Positions 1 to 6,071 of a stretch of DNA of 7,590 bases are shown here, piece by piece (position 1 is the stretch's first letter; the number at the start of each line of letters is the position of its first letter). The stretch covers positions 1 to 7,590 of the forward strand of contig PXES01000005.1 of the NCBI GenBank assembly GCA_003564655.1, written 5' to 3'. The notes beneath the pieces are model-generated. The model was not told where the DNA came from. It did not search any database and saw only the letters and a program-made list of their open reading frames with translations. A program made the translations under genes and the position numbers. This DNA comes from Paracoccaceae bacterium. GTDB lineage: Bacteria > Pseudomonadota > Alphaproteobacteria > Rhodobacterales > Rhodobacteraceae.

Positions 1-39
1 CCCCCCCGACGCGCCGCTGTCATCGCAAAGAGACCCCGC

Positions 40-1866
40 ATGTCTGACGTTTCCCCGAAGATTCTGGAGTTTCTCGAAAACGTCCACCCCTACGACTCCC
101 TGCCGCAGGACGAGCTGGCGCGTGTCGCCAGTTGCTTCAGCCGCAGGGAAGTGCCCGCAGGCACGGCCATCTACACGGTCGGCGACCCGATAGAGGGCGT
201 CTATCTGGTCAAGTCCGGCACCATCGAGGTCACGGACACGCATGGCGCGCTGGTCTCGATGCTCAGCCCGCGCAATTCCTTCGGCGAGCGCGGCTTGCTG
301 CGCGACGGGCTTGCCGTGACGACAGCCACAACGACGTCGGATTCGGTCATCCTGTGCCTGCCGGGCACGGAGTTGCGCCACCTGATCGCCAATTTCCCGG
401 CCTTCGAGCGGTTCTTCAGCCGCGGCCAAAGCGGCAAGGCGGCGCGGCAGAATGATCTGGCAACCCTCAAGGTCGCCGATCTGATGGCGCGCAAGCCCGT
501 CACCGTTTCCCCCGACACAACGGTGCAGCAGGCAGCCCGCGTGATGCGCGAGCGGCATTTCTCCTGCGTGCCGGTGGTCGAGGGCGAGCGGCTGGTCGGC
601 ATCGTGACCACGCGCGACCTGTCCGGGCGGGTGCTGGCCGAGGGGCGCAGCGCCGAGACCCCGGTCGCCGAGGTGATGACCCCCGATCCCCTGTCGCTCG
701 AGCCGCACGCGCTGGGCTCGGACATCCTGCATCTGATGCTGGAAAACCGTATCGGGCACCTGCCTGTCGCACGGGACGGCAGGCTTCTGGGCATGATCAC
801 CCAGACCGACCTGACCCGCTTTCAGGCGATCAGCTCGGCGCAACTGGTGCGCGACGCCGCCGTCGCCGAGGGGTACGACGCACTGGCCCTTGTCACCGAC
901 CGCATTCCCCAACTGCTGGTGCAGCTTGTCGGCGCCCATAACGCGCATGAGGTCGTCACCCGGCTGATCACCGACATAGCCGACACGGTGACGCGACGGC
1001 TGCTGCGGCTGGCCGAGGACAAGCTCGGCCCCCCGCCGGTGCCCTATCTGTGGGCGGCCTGCGGCAGCCAGGGGCGGCAGGAACAGACTGGCGTCAGCGA
1101 TCAGGACAACTGCATCATCATCGACGATGACGTAACCCCCGACGACATGCCCTACTATGCCGATCTGGCACGCTTCGTGTCGGACGGGCTGAACGCTGCG
1201 GGCTACTTCTACTGCCCCTGCGACATGATGGCGACCAACCCGCGATGGTGTCAGCCTGTGCGCGTCTGGCAGCGCTATTTCCGCGGCTGGATCAACACCC
1301 CCTCGCCCGAGGCGCAGATGCTCGCCTCGGTGATGTTCGACCTGCGCCCCATCGGCGGTCAGGCGAGCCTGTTCCGCGGGTTGCAGGAGGAAACGCTGGC
1401 CGCTGCCTCGAAGAACTCGATCTTCGTGGCGCATATGGTTTCAAACTCGATAAAGCACGTCCCCCCCCTGGGTCTGTTGCGCGGTTTCGCCACGATCCGG
1501 TCGGGCGAATACAAGAACCATGTCGACATGAAGCTGGGCGGCGTGGTGCCGGTGACCGATCTGGCGCGCGTCTATGCGCTGCGCGGGCGCATCTCGGCGG
1601 CGAACACGCGCGCACGGCTTCTGGCCGCCGAGGAAAAGGGCATCATCTCGGTCTCGGGCGCGCGCGATCTGATCGAGGCCTACGACCTGATCGCCAACCT
1701 CCGGCTGGAGAATCAGGCGACACTGGTGCGCATGGGCCGCAAGCCCGACAATTTTCTCGCGCCCTCGGACCTGTCGGATTTCGAGCGCAGCCACCTGCGC
1801 GACGCTTTCGTCGTCGTGCGCACAATGCAGTCGGCCGTGGGCCAGATTGCCGGAACACTGGGCTAG
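40..1866 (+). CDS. cNMP-binding-like / CBS pair / DUF294 nucleotidyltransferase-like signalling protein
   Basis: A 608-residue soluble protein with no signal peptide or membrane segment. Domains in order: a cyclic-nucleotide-binding-like beta-roll (about 14-125, with FGERGLL at 81-87), two CBS repeats (about 145-200 and 208-262), a DUF294 nucleotidyltransferase-like domain (about 285-440) and the DUF294 C-terminal helical domain (about 455-600). The nucleotidyltransferase signature is visible as GSQGRQE (342-348) followed by SDQDN (353-357), so D354 and D356 are the likely metal ligands; this resembles the GlnD uridylyltransferase core. The family's FDLRP block is present at 433-437. CBS pairs usually bind adenine nucleotides, so the protein probably senses nucleotide state, but its substrate is unknown. 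The beta-roll lacks the Arg of the usual PRxAT phosphate-binding cassette (it reads LAVTT at 91-95), so cAMP binding is doubtful. ATG at 40 has only a weak AAAGAG (27-32) ahead of it, and the frame stays open to the left edge. It is the first visible gene of a four-gene operon; domain calls are firm, biochemical role is inferred. Confidence 0.92.
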   Translation: MSDVSPKILEFLENVHPYDSLPQDELARVASCFSRREVPAGTAIYTVGDPIEGVYLVKSGTIEVTDTHGALVSMLSPRNSFGERGLLRDGLAVTTATTTSDSVILCLPGTELRHLIANFPAFERFFSRGQSGKAARQNDLATLKVADLMARKPVTVSPDTTVQQAARVMRERHFSCVPVVEGERLVGIVTTRDLSGRVLAEGRSAETPVAEVMTPDPLSLEPHALGSDILHLMLENRIGHLPVARDGRLLGMITQTDLTRFQAISSAQLVRDAAVAEGYDALALVTDRIPQLLVQLVGAHNAHEVVTRLITDIADTVTRRLLRLAEDKLGPPPVPYLWAACGSQGRQEQTGVSDQDNCIIIDDDVTPDDMPYYADLARFVSDGLNAAGYFYCPCDMMATNPRWCQPVRVWQRYFRGWINTPSPEAQMLASVMFDLRPIGGQASLFRGLQEETLAAASKNSIFVAHMVSNSIKHVPPLGLLRGFATIRSGEYKNHVDMKLGGVVPVTDLARVYALRGRISAANTRARLLAAEEKGIISVSGARDLIEAYDLIANLRLENQATLVRMGRKPDNFLAPSDLSDFERSHLRDAFVVVRTMQSAVGQIAGTLG

Positions 1867-1875
1867 GGGGCGCTG

Positions 1876-2424
1876 ATGCTGCTGGAATTCATCGCGGTGA
1901 TCGTGGCAGGCGTCGGTGGCGGGGGTGTTGGCCACCTGCTGCGACGGCTGAGCGCCCGGCGTCTGCCCGAATGGCTGACGCCCGCAGGTGCGGCATCGGC
2001 GATGCTCGCCATGGTGATCTACCTCGAATACTCATGGGCGCCGCGCTACACGGCGGGGCTGCCTGACGAGATCATCGTGGTCAGCCAGAACCAGCATTCG
2101 GTCTGGTATCGCCCGTGGACCCACGTGGTGCCACTGACCAACCGCATCATCGCTGTCGACAACCGCATCCGGCAGCGCAGCACCGCAAACCCCGATCTGG
2201 TTCGTACCGGGGTGATTCTGCAGGAACGCTGGGCCCTGACGATGGGTTTCGAGTCGATCTTCGATTGCGCCAATGCCCGTCGCACCGACATGACCGCGAA
2301 CATGCGGATGGGCGAGGACGGTCTGCCGCAGAACGCCGAATGGTATCAGCTTGCCGAGGAGGACCCGTTCCTTCTGGCCGCATGTGAAGGAGGAGCACAT
2401 GGAGGACAACCCGAAGAAGGCTGA
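1876..2424 (+). CDS. Two-helix membrane-anchored protein of unknown function
   Basis: A 182-residue protein that I do not recognise as a named family. Two hydrophobic segments are visible: about 2-22, glycine-rich, ending in RRLSARR, and about 34-52. The positive residues between them suggest a cytoplasmic connecting loop, which would place the remaining 130 residues outside the inner membrane. That domain is polar, has Trp-rich stretches (WYRPW at 77-81) and contains two Cys (131 and 170) that could pair in the periplasm. The start ATG at 1876 is preceded by AGGGGG (1865-1870) at good spacing, 9 bases after the DUF294 gene stop. Its last 26 bases overlap the receiver gene. Tight packing implies it works with the operon, perhaps as the envelope-facing sensor or partner of the membrane pseudokinase-exonuclease, but this is inference from position only. 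Confidence 0.8.
   Translation: MLLEFIAVIVAGVGGGGVGHLLRRLSARRLPEWLTPAGAASAMLAMVIYLEYSWAPRYTAGLPDEIIVVSQNQHSVWYRPWTHVVPLTNRIIAVDNRIRQRSTANPDLVRTGVILQERWALTMGFESIFDCANARRTDMTANMRMGEDGLPQNAEWYQLAEEDPFLLAACEGGAHGGQPEEG
2388..2393 (+). promoter_or_regulatory. Strong ribosome binding site that fixes the receiver gene start
   Basis: A consensus AGGAGG sits 5 bases before the ATG at 2399. An earlier in-frame ATG at 2351 would add 16 residues unlike any receiver N-terminus and has no comparable site, so 2399 is the better start. The site lies inside the coding sequence of the preceding membrane protein. Confidence 0.8.
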
Positions 2425-2818
2425 GATACTGGTCGTCGAAGACGAGGACAATATCGCCGTTGCCCTGAACTATCTGCTGACCCGCGAAGGGTATTCCCAG
2501 ACACGGCTGGCGACCGGGGCAGGCGCGGTCGAGGCAATCCGTGAGAGCAAACCCGATCTGGTGCTGCTGGACGTGATGCTGCCCGAGGTTTCGGGATACG
2601 AGATCTGCCAGTCGGTGCGCGCCGATGAAAGTTGCAACGACGTGCGTATCCTGATGATGACAGCGCGCGGCTCGGCGATGGAGCGGCGCAAGGGGCTGGC
2701 CATGGGGGCGGACGGGTTCATCTCGAAACCCTTCGAGTTGAAGGAATTGCGCGAGGAGGTCCGCAAGATCCTGTCGCTCCCTCGCGGGGCAGCGGCAGAA
2801 GGCATCGCCGATGCTTGA
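2399..2818 (+). CDS. Single-domain response regulator (CheY-like receiver)
   Basis: A 139-residue receiver with no output domain. The expected active-site residues are present: acidic E14/D15 in LVVEDE, phospho-acceptor D58 in LLDVMLP, T88 in MMTAR, and K110 in SKPFE. A short tail (about 128-139) follows helix 5. It would be phosphorylated by a kinase or phosphotransferase and act by protein contact, because no DNA-binding or enzymatic domain is attached. The start is set by a consensus ribosome binding site; the gene begins 26 bases inside the preceding membrane-protein gene, and its stop overlaps the next gene's ATG (ATGCTTGA), so the three genes are likely translationally coupled. The only kinase-like protein in the operon, encoded directly downstream, lacks a phospho-accepting His, so the phosphate donor must be elsewhere or the receiver may be read out differently. 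Identification is secure; partner and output are unknown. Confidence 0.93.
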   Translation: MEDNPKKAEILVVEDEDNIAVALNYLLTREGYSQTRLATGAGAVEAIRESKPDLVLLDVMLPEVSGYEICQSVRADESCNDVRILMMTARGSAMERRKGLAMGADGFISKPFELKELREEVRKILSLPRGAAAEGIADA

Positions 2819-4907
2819 TCGCCTCGGGCTGCGCCTGCGAATCCTGCTGTTCTTCGCCGCGCTCGCCCTCGGCGCGCTTGCCGCGCTGGGGCTCGGTGGC
2901 TGGCTGGCGGTGGCACGCAGCGACCAGCCGGAACTGACAGAAGCCCTGTTGCTGGCGGGCCTGCTGGCCGGATTTGCGATCCTGTTCCTGATCACCGGTA
3001 TCTGGTATCTGTTCGATGCGCATGTGGCCCGCGCCATCGACCGGCTGGCCAGCGCCATCCGCACACGCGCGCACAGCGACGTCGCCACCGACATCTCGGC
3101 CGAGCGCGAGCAGGCCCGGTATCTGGGCGATCTGGCGCCTGCAGCGGCCGAGATCACGCAGTCTCTGGCGCAGACCCGCTCGGCACTGGCGGAGTCGGTC
3201 GCGCGCGAGACCTCGCGGCTGTCTTCGGAAAAGGCGCGGCTGGAAAAGCTGCTGGCAGATGTGCCGGTCGCGGTGCTGCTGTGCACGGCGGATTACCAGC
3301 TTGCGTTCTATAACGGGCAGGCTGTCAGCATTCTCGAGGCCGGGGGCGCGCCGGGGCTTGACCGCAATCTGCTCGACTATCTGCGCGAGGGGCCGGTCCG
3401 CCATGCGCATGAGCGCCTCGCACAGCTAAACGACCCCGAGGCCGCGACGGACCTGATCTGCGCGACCACCGGCAGCGGGCGTCTGCTTTCGGGGCGGATG
3501 CGCGTGCTGCGCCGCACCGACAACACGCGCCGCCCCGGCTTTGTGCTGACGCTGCGCGACGTGACCGCCGACATGGCCACCCATGCCGCGCGCGAGGGGC
3601 TTCTGGCCGAGGTGTTCGACCGCGTGCGCCGCCCGGCCGCCAATCTGCAGACGGTGATCGGCGTGATCTCCGAGGATACCGAGATGGCGCAGACGCCCGA
3701 GCTGACCGGGGCGCTCCTGTCCGAGGTCCAGGCGCTGACCGCCGCGATCACCGAGCTGGGCCAACGCTATGACGAAGGGCGCGCCGATTGGCGCCCGCAG
3801 GGCGAAATCCGCTCGCGCGACCTGATGGACGGGGTCTCGGCGCAATACGACGCGCTGGGGCTGGAGCTTGCGACCGAGGGGCCGGAGCTGATGCTCACCG
3901 GCGACGGGTTCGAACTGGCGCTGCTGCTGCGCTGGCTGGGCGAGAGGTTGGGCGCAGAGGGGCTTGCCCAGAGCTTCACCCTGCGGCTGGCCGAAGAGGA
4001 CGGGCCCGGCGCGATCCTCGATTTGTGTTGGCAGGGCAAGGCGCTGTCGGTGGGCACATTCGATGACTGGCTGACCCTGCCGCTTGATCCCGACACGCCG
4101 GAATTGACCCCGCGCGCCGTTCTCAACGGCCATGCGACCGAGGCCTGGACCGAAACGCTGGAAGACGGGGGCCAGGCCGTGCGCCTGCCCATCCCCAAGG
4201 CCCGCCGCGCGACCCGCCGGCCCGCCCCGATCCAGCGCGACGTGGTCTACGATTTCGACCTGCTGTCCAAGGAGCGCAATGCCGGCGTGCTGGAAAGCCG
4301 GCTTGAGGATCTGACCTATGTCGTCTTCGACACCGAGACGACGGGGCTGACCCCCTCGACCGACGAGATCGTGCAGATCGCGGCAGTGCGGATCGTCAAT
4401 GGACGCCGCGTGCGGCGCGAGGTGTTCGACACGCTGGTGGACCCGCAGCGCCCGATCCCGCAAAGCTCGACCGAAGTGCATGGAATCACCGCCGACATGG
4501 TCAAGGGCGCGCCGACCATCACCCAGGCGGGCAAGGCCTTCCACGATTTCGCGCGCGGGGCGGTTCTGGTCGCACATAACGCGCCTTTCGACATGGAATT
4601 CCTGCGCCGCCATGAAAAAAGCATCGGGGTGCGGTTCGACCACCCGGTGCTGGACACGGTGCTGCTGTCGGCGGTGGTCTATGGCCAGCTTGAACAGCAT
4701 TCCCTGGATGCGCTGACCGCGCGGCTGGGCATCACCATCCCCGAAGAGGCCCGCCATACCGCGATCGGCGATACGGTGGCCACGGCGGATGCGTTCCTCA
4801 AGCTGCTGCCAATGTTGCACGCGCGGGGGCTGACGCGTTTCGGCGATGTGCTCGGCGAGGTGCGTCGCCATGGCCGGTTGCTGCGCGATCTGAATTCGGG
4901 GGCGTGA
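2811..4907 (+). CDS. Membrane PAS-pseudokinase fused to DEDDh 3'-5' exonuclease
   Basis: A 698-residue fusion. Two N-terminal membrane helices (about 9-34 and 44-68) with only a short loop between them, then a HAMP/coiled-coil-like linker (about 70-148), a PAS-like domain (about 142-255), a histidine-kinase-like region (about 262-465) and a DnaQ-like exonuclease (about 500-665). The exonuclease motifs are intact: FDTETTGL (D507, E509), HNAPFDMEFL (D594), and HTAIGD (H649, D654), the DEDDh arrangement. The kinase-like part is degenerate: where an H-box would read HELRTP the protein has DRVRRPAAN (270-278), and no N-box Asn, DxGxG or GTGLGL motif is seen before the closing strand. The protein should therefore tether a 3'-5' exonuclease or oligonucleotide-degrading activity to the cytoplasmic face of the membrane under PAS/receiver control, which is inference. 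The start ATG overlaps the receiver gene stop by 8 bases and has AGAAGG (2797-2802) at 8-base spacing. DNA-proofreading epsilon is unlikely because of the membrane anchor and context. Confidence 0.92.
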   Translation: MLDRLGLRLRILLFFAALALGALAALGLGGWLAVARSDQPELTEALLLAGLLAGFAILFLITGIWYLFDAHVARAIDRLASAIRTRAHSDVATDISAEREQARYLGDLAPAAAEITQSLAQTRSALAESVARETSRLSSEKARLEKLLADVPVAVLLCTADYQLAFYNGQAVSILEAGGAPGLDRNLLDYLREGPVRHAHERLAQLNDPEAATDLICATTGSGRLLSGRMRVLRRTDNTRRPGFVLTLRDVTADMATHAAREGLLAEVFDRVRRPAANLQTVIGVISEDTEMAQTPELTGALLSEVQALTAAITELGQRYDEGRADWRPQGEIRSRDLMDGVSAQYDALGLELATEGPELMLTGDGFELALLLRWLGERLGAEGLAQSFTLRLAEEDGPGAILDLCWQGKALSVGTFDDWLTLPLDPDTPELTPRAVLNGHATEAWTETLEDGGQAVRLPIPKARRATRRPAPIQRDVVYDFDLLSKERNAGVLESRLEDLTYVVFDTETTGLTPSTDEIVQIAAVRIVNGRRVRREVFDTLVDPQRPIPQSSTEVHGITADMVKGAPTITQAGKAFHDFARGAVLVAHNAPFDMEFLRRHEKSIGVRFDHPVLDTVLLSAVVYGQLEQHSLDALTARLGITIPEEARHTAIGDTVATADAFLKLLPMLHARGLTRFGDVLGEVRRHGRLLRDLNSGA

Positions 4908-4922
4908 GCACGGGCCGCAAGA

Positions 4923-4976
4923 AAGCGCCGGCTCGGGGTCCCCACCCACCCTCCCACGACCCGCTCGCCGGCGCTT
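4923..4976. terminator. Bidirectional terminator-like stem between convergent genes
   Basis: A perfect 10-bp inverted repeat, AAGCGCCGGC (4923-4932) and GCCGGCGCTT (4967-4976), separated by a 34-base loop. It lies exactly 15 bases after the exonuclease stop codon and 15 bases before the transporter stop codon, the expected place for a shared terminator of convergent genes. Read on the - strand, the second arm runs into CTTTCTTG, a modest U-tract; read on the + strand it ends in TTG only, so it should work better for the transporter. A second small hairpin, GCCCC-TGC-GGGGC, follows at 4977-4989. The loop is unusually large for an intrinsic terminator, which lowers confidence. Confidence 0.6.
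4940..4955 (-). other. Predicted G-quadruplex motif in the terminator loop
   Basis: On the - strand this reads GGGAGGGTGGGTGGGG: four G-runs joined by three single-base loops (A, T, T), the pattern associated with very stable parallel G-quadruplexes. A fifth run, GGG, lies at 4960-4962 on the same strand. The motif sits wholly within the loop of the 10-bp inverted repeat. It would be present in the 3' untranslated RNA of the transporter gene and in the template strand of the exonuclease gene's 3' end. Confidence 0.6.
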
Positions 4977-4991
4977 GCCCCTGCGGGGCAG

Positions 4992-5891
4992 TCACGGTGC
5001 AGGGATGGCGCGGCGCGCCTCCTTGCGCAGCATCGCCTCGCGCCAGGTGATGAACAGCACCGACCCCATGATGACCGTGCCGCCGAGGATGACGAAGCCG
5101 TCCATCCCCTCGCCAAAGACCAGCGCGCCAAGCAGCACCGCCCAGACAAGCTGCAGGAAAGTGACCGGCTGGGTGACTGTGATCGGCGCGGCCGCAAAGG
5201 CCAGTGTCATGGTGTAGTGCCCGGCCGTGGCGAAGGCCGCGACCCAGAAAAGCCAGAAGAGCTGTGTGGCGGTCGGTGGCACCCAGACCGCGAAGGCGAC
5301 CGGGGCAAGGCAGATCGTGACCGTGATCGACAGCATTCCCACCACCACGGCGGCATTGACCTGCCCCGACATGCGCTTCGCCATCAGGTAAGAAGCCGCG
5401 AACAGGATCGCGGTGCCGAGCATGGCCAGATGCCCCGTCGAAAGCTCGCGCAGCCCCGGGCGCAGGATGATCAGCGCGCCCACAAACGCCGCCAGCACGG
5501 CGAGCAGGCGGCGCGCCGCAAGCCGCTCGCCCAGCACCAGCGCCGCGCCCAGCGTGACATAGACCGGCGAGAGGTAGTTCATCGCCGTGACCTCGGCCAG
5601 CGGGATACGGGTCATGGCGTAGAACCACAGGATGACGCCCAGCGCATGGACCCCGCCGCGCAGCCCATAAAAGCCCAGCGCGCGCGGGGTGTAGGACGCG
5701 GCGCGCAGGGCGGGCAGCATCGGCAGCAGAAAGACAAGCCCCAACAGATAGCGCAGGAAGGCCGATTGCGCAGCCGGCATGTCATCGCCCAGATACTTGA
5801 CCAGCGCCGTCACCGCGACGAAGCAGATGCCTGTGGCCAGCATCCACAGGATGCCTGCCACTGGGCGCGATGCTGGGGCAGTACTTATCAT
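4992..5891 (-). CDS. DMT-superfamily (EamA) inner-membrane transporter
   Basis: A 299-residue, highly hydrophobic protein with about ten predicted membrane helices arranged as two EamA repeats (about residues 12-144 and 155-283). Typical drug/metabolite transporter marks are present near the end of each repeat: AEVTAMNYLSPVYV followed by LGER in the first, and QPVTFLQLVW followed by FGEG in the second. The family exports or exchanges small metabolites (amino acids, nucleotides or related compounds); nothing here fixes the substrate. The start is uncertain: ATG at 5891 is chosen, but an in-frame GTG at 5897 would add two residues, and neither has a clear Shine-Dalgarno sequence. It converges with the exonuclease gene across an 84-base spacer and lies downstream of the CckA-like kinase gene on the same strand, separated by a spacer of about 180 bases. 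Family assignment is firm. Confidence 0.92.
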   Translation of the reverse strand: MISTAPASRPVAGILWMLATGICFVAVTALVKYLGDDMPAAQSAFLRYLLGLVFLLPMLPALRAASYTPRALGFYGLRGGVHALGVILWFYAMTRIPLAEVTAMNYLSPVYVTLGAALVLGERLAARRLLAVLAAFVGALIILRPGLRELSTGHLAMLGTAILFAASYLMAKRMSGQVNAAVVVGMLSITVTICLAPVAFAVWVPPTATQLFWLFWVAAFATAGHYTMTLAFAAAPITVTQPVTFLQLVWAVLLGALVFGEGMDGFVILGGTVIMGSVLFITWREAMLRKEARRAIPAP

Positions 5892-5898
5892 GTTCACT

Positions 5899-5926
5899 AT
5901 CTTGCATGTCCACCCCGAGGTGGCAA
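5899..5926 (-). promoter_or_regulatory. Candidate promoter and hairpin ahead of the transporter gene
   Basis: On the - strand TTGCCA (5926-5921) resembles a -35 box and, after 16 bases, CAAGAT (5904-5899) is a weak -10 candidate (3 of 6 consensus bases). Transcription would then begin at about the ATG at 5891, giving a leaderless or near-leaderless mRNA, which would fit the missing ribosome binding site. The putative spacer overlaps an inverted repeat, CCACC-TCGG-GGTGG (5923-5910), which can be extended by CTTG/CAAG (5927-5901) around a 5-base bulge and could be an operator or RNA hairpin. The -10 match is poor, so this is tentative. Confidence 0.3.
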
Positions 5927-5949
5927 GCAGACATGATCGCCCGCCAACG

Positions 5950-6036
5950 AGGTCGTCCGCGCCGACCTTGCGCGATTTGCGCCTATCGGAGGACAGCCGC
6001 CGCGCGGACGGTTGACTTGCGCGACGCAGGGCGGCT
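5950..6036 (-). terminator. Spacer hairpins downstream of the CckA-like gene, possible terminator
   Basis: The spacer between the kinase stop (6072) and the transporter holds no supportable gene. It has two inverted repeats: AGCCGCC (5995-6001) with GGCGGCT (6030-6036), with an inner CGCGC/GCGCG pairing (6001-6005 and 6019-6023), and AGGTCG (5950-5955) with CGACCT (5963-5968) around a 7-base loop. In the - strand direction neither is followed by a T-run, so they are not classical intrinsic terminators. They may slow or end transcription from the kinase gene, or simply reflect GC-rich sequence. Confidence 0.25.
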
Positions 6037-6071
6037 CTGGGAGAAATGGCGGAGGGCGGGCAGGAAAAGCG

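Noticed and set aside
1..47. A possible 3' end of an upstream gene, with TGA at 45-47 giving an ATGTCTGA overlap with the DUF294 start
   Set aside because: The overlap would mirror the ATGCTTGA junction at 2811, but only about 14 codons are visible and the peptide (ending KETPHV) cannot be assigned to a family, so no gene is called.
1245..2066. A 273-residue + strand frame overlapping the end of the DUF294 gene
   Set aside because: It is in a shifted frame relative to the conserved DUF294 C-terminal domain, is very rich in Arg, Gly and Ala, and would cover the supported start of the membrane-protein gene.
2351..2398. A 16-residue N-terminal extension of the receiver from the ATG at 2351
   Set aside because: Receivers start just before the first beta strand, and the consensus AGGAGG before the ATG at 2399 explains the start better.
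2147..3286. A 379-residue open frame on the - strand spanning three + strand genes
   Set aside because: It crosses the boundaries of three supported genes, is dominated by Ser, Arg and Ala, and carries no family motif; best explained as a GC-driven spurious frame.
3426..4949. A 507-residue open frame on the - strand opposite the exonuclease gene
   Set aside because: It lies wholly antisense to a gene with clear domain motifs, has a composition rich in Arg, Gln and His typical of a shadow frame in GC-rich DNA, and shows no recognisable domain.
5217..5936. A 239-residue + strand frame opposite the transporter gene
   Set aside because: Its sequence is almost entirely Arg, Gln, His and Asp, as expected for the complement of hydrophobic membrane-helix codons, and it has no domain signal.
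5898..6071. A possible small gene or regulatory RNA in the spacer between the transporter and the kinase
   Set aside because: Open frames crossing it run into the neighbouring genes on the wrong strand, there is no good start with a ribosome binding site, and the hairpins seen are not diagnostic of a known RNA class.
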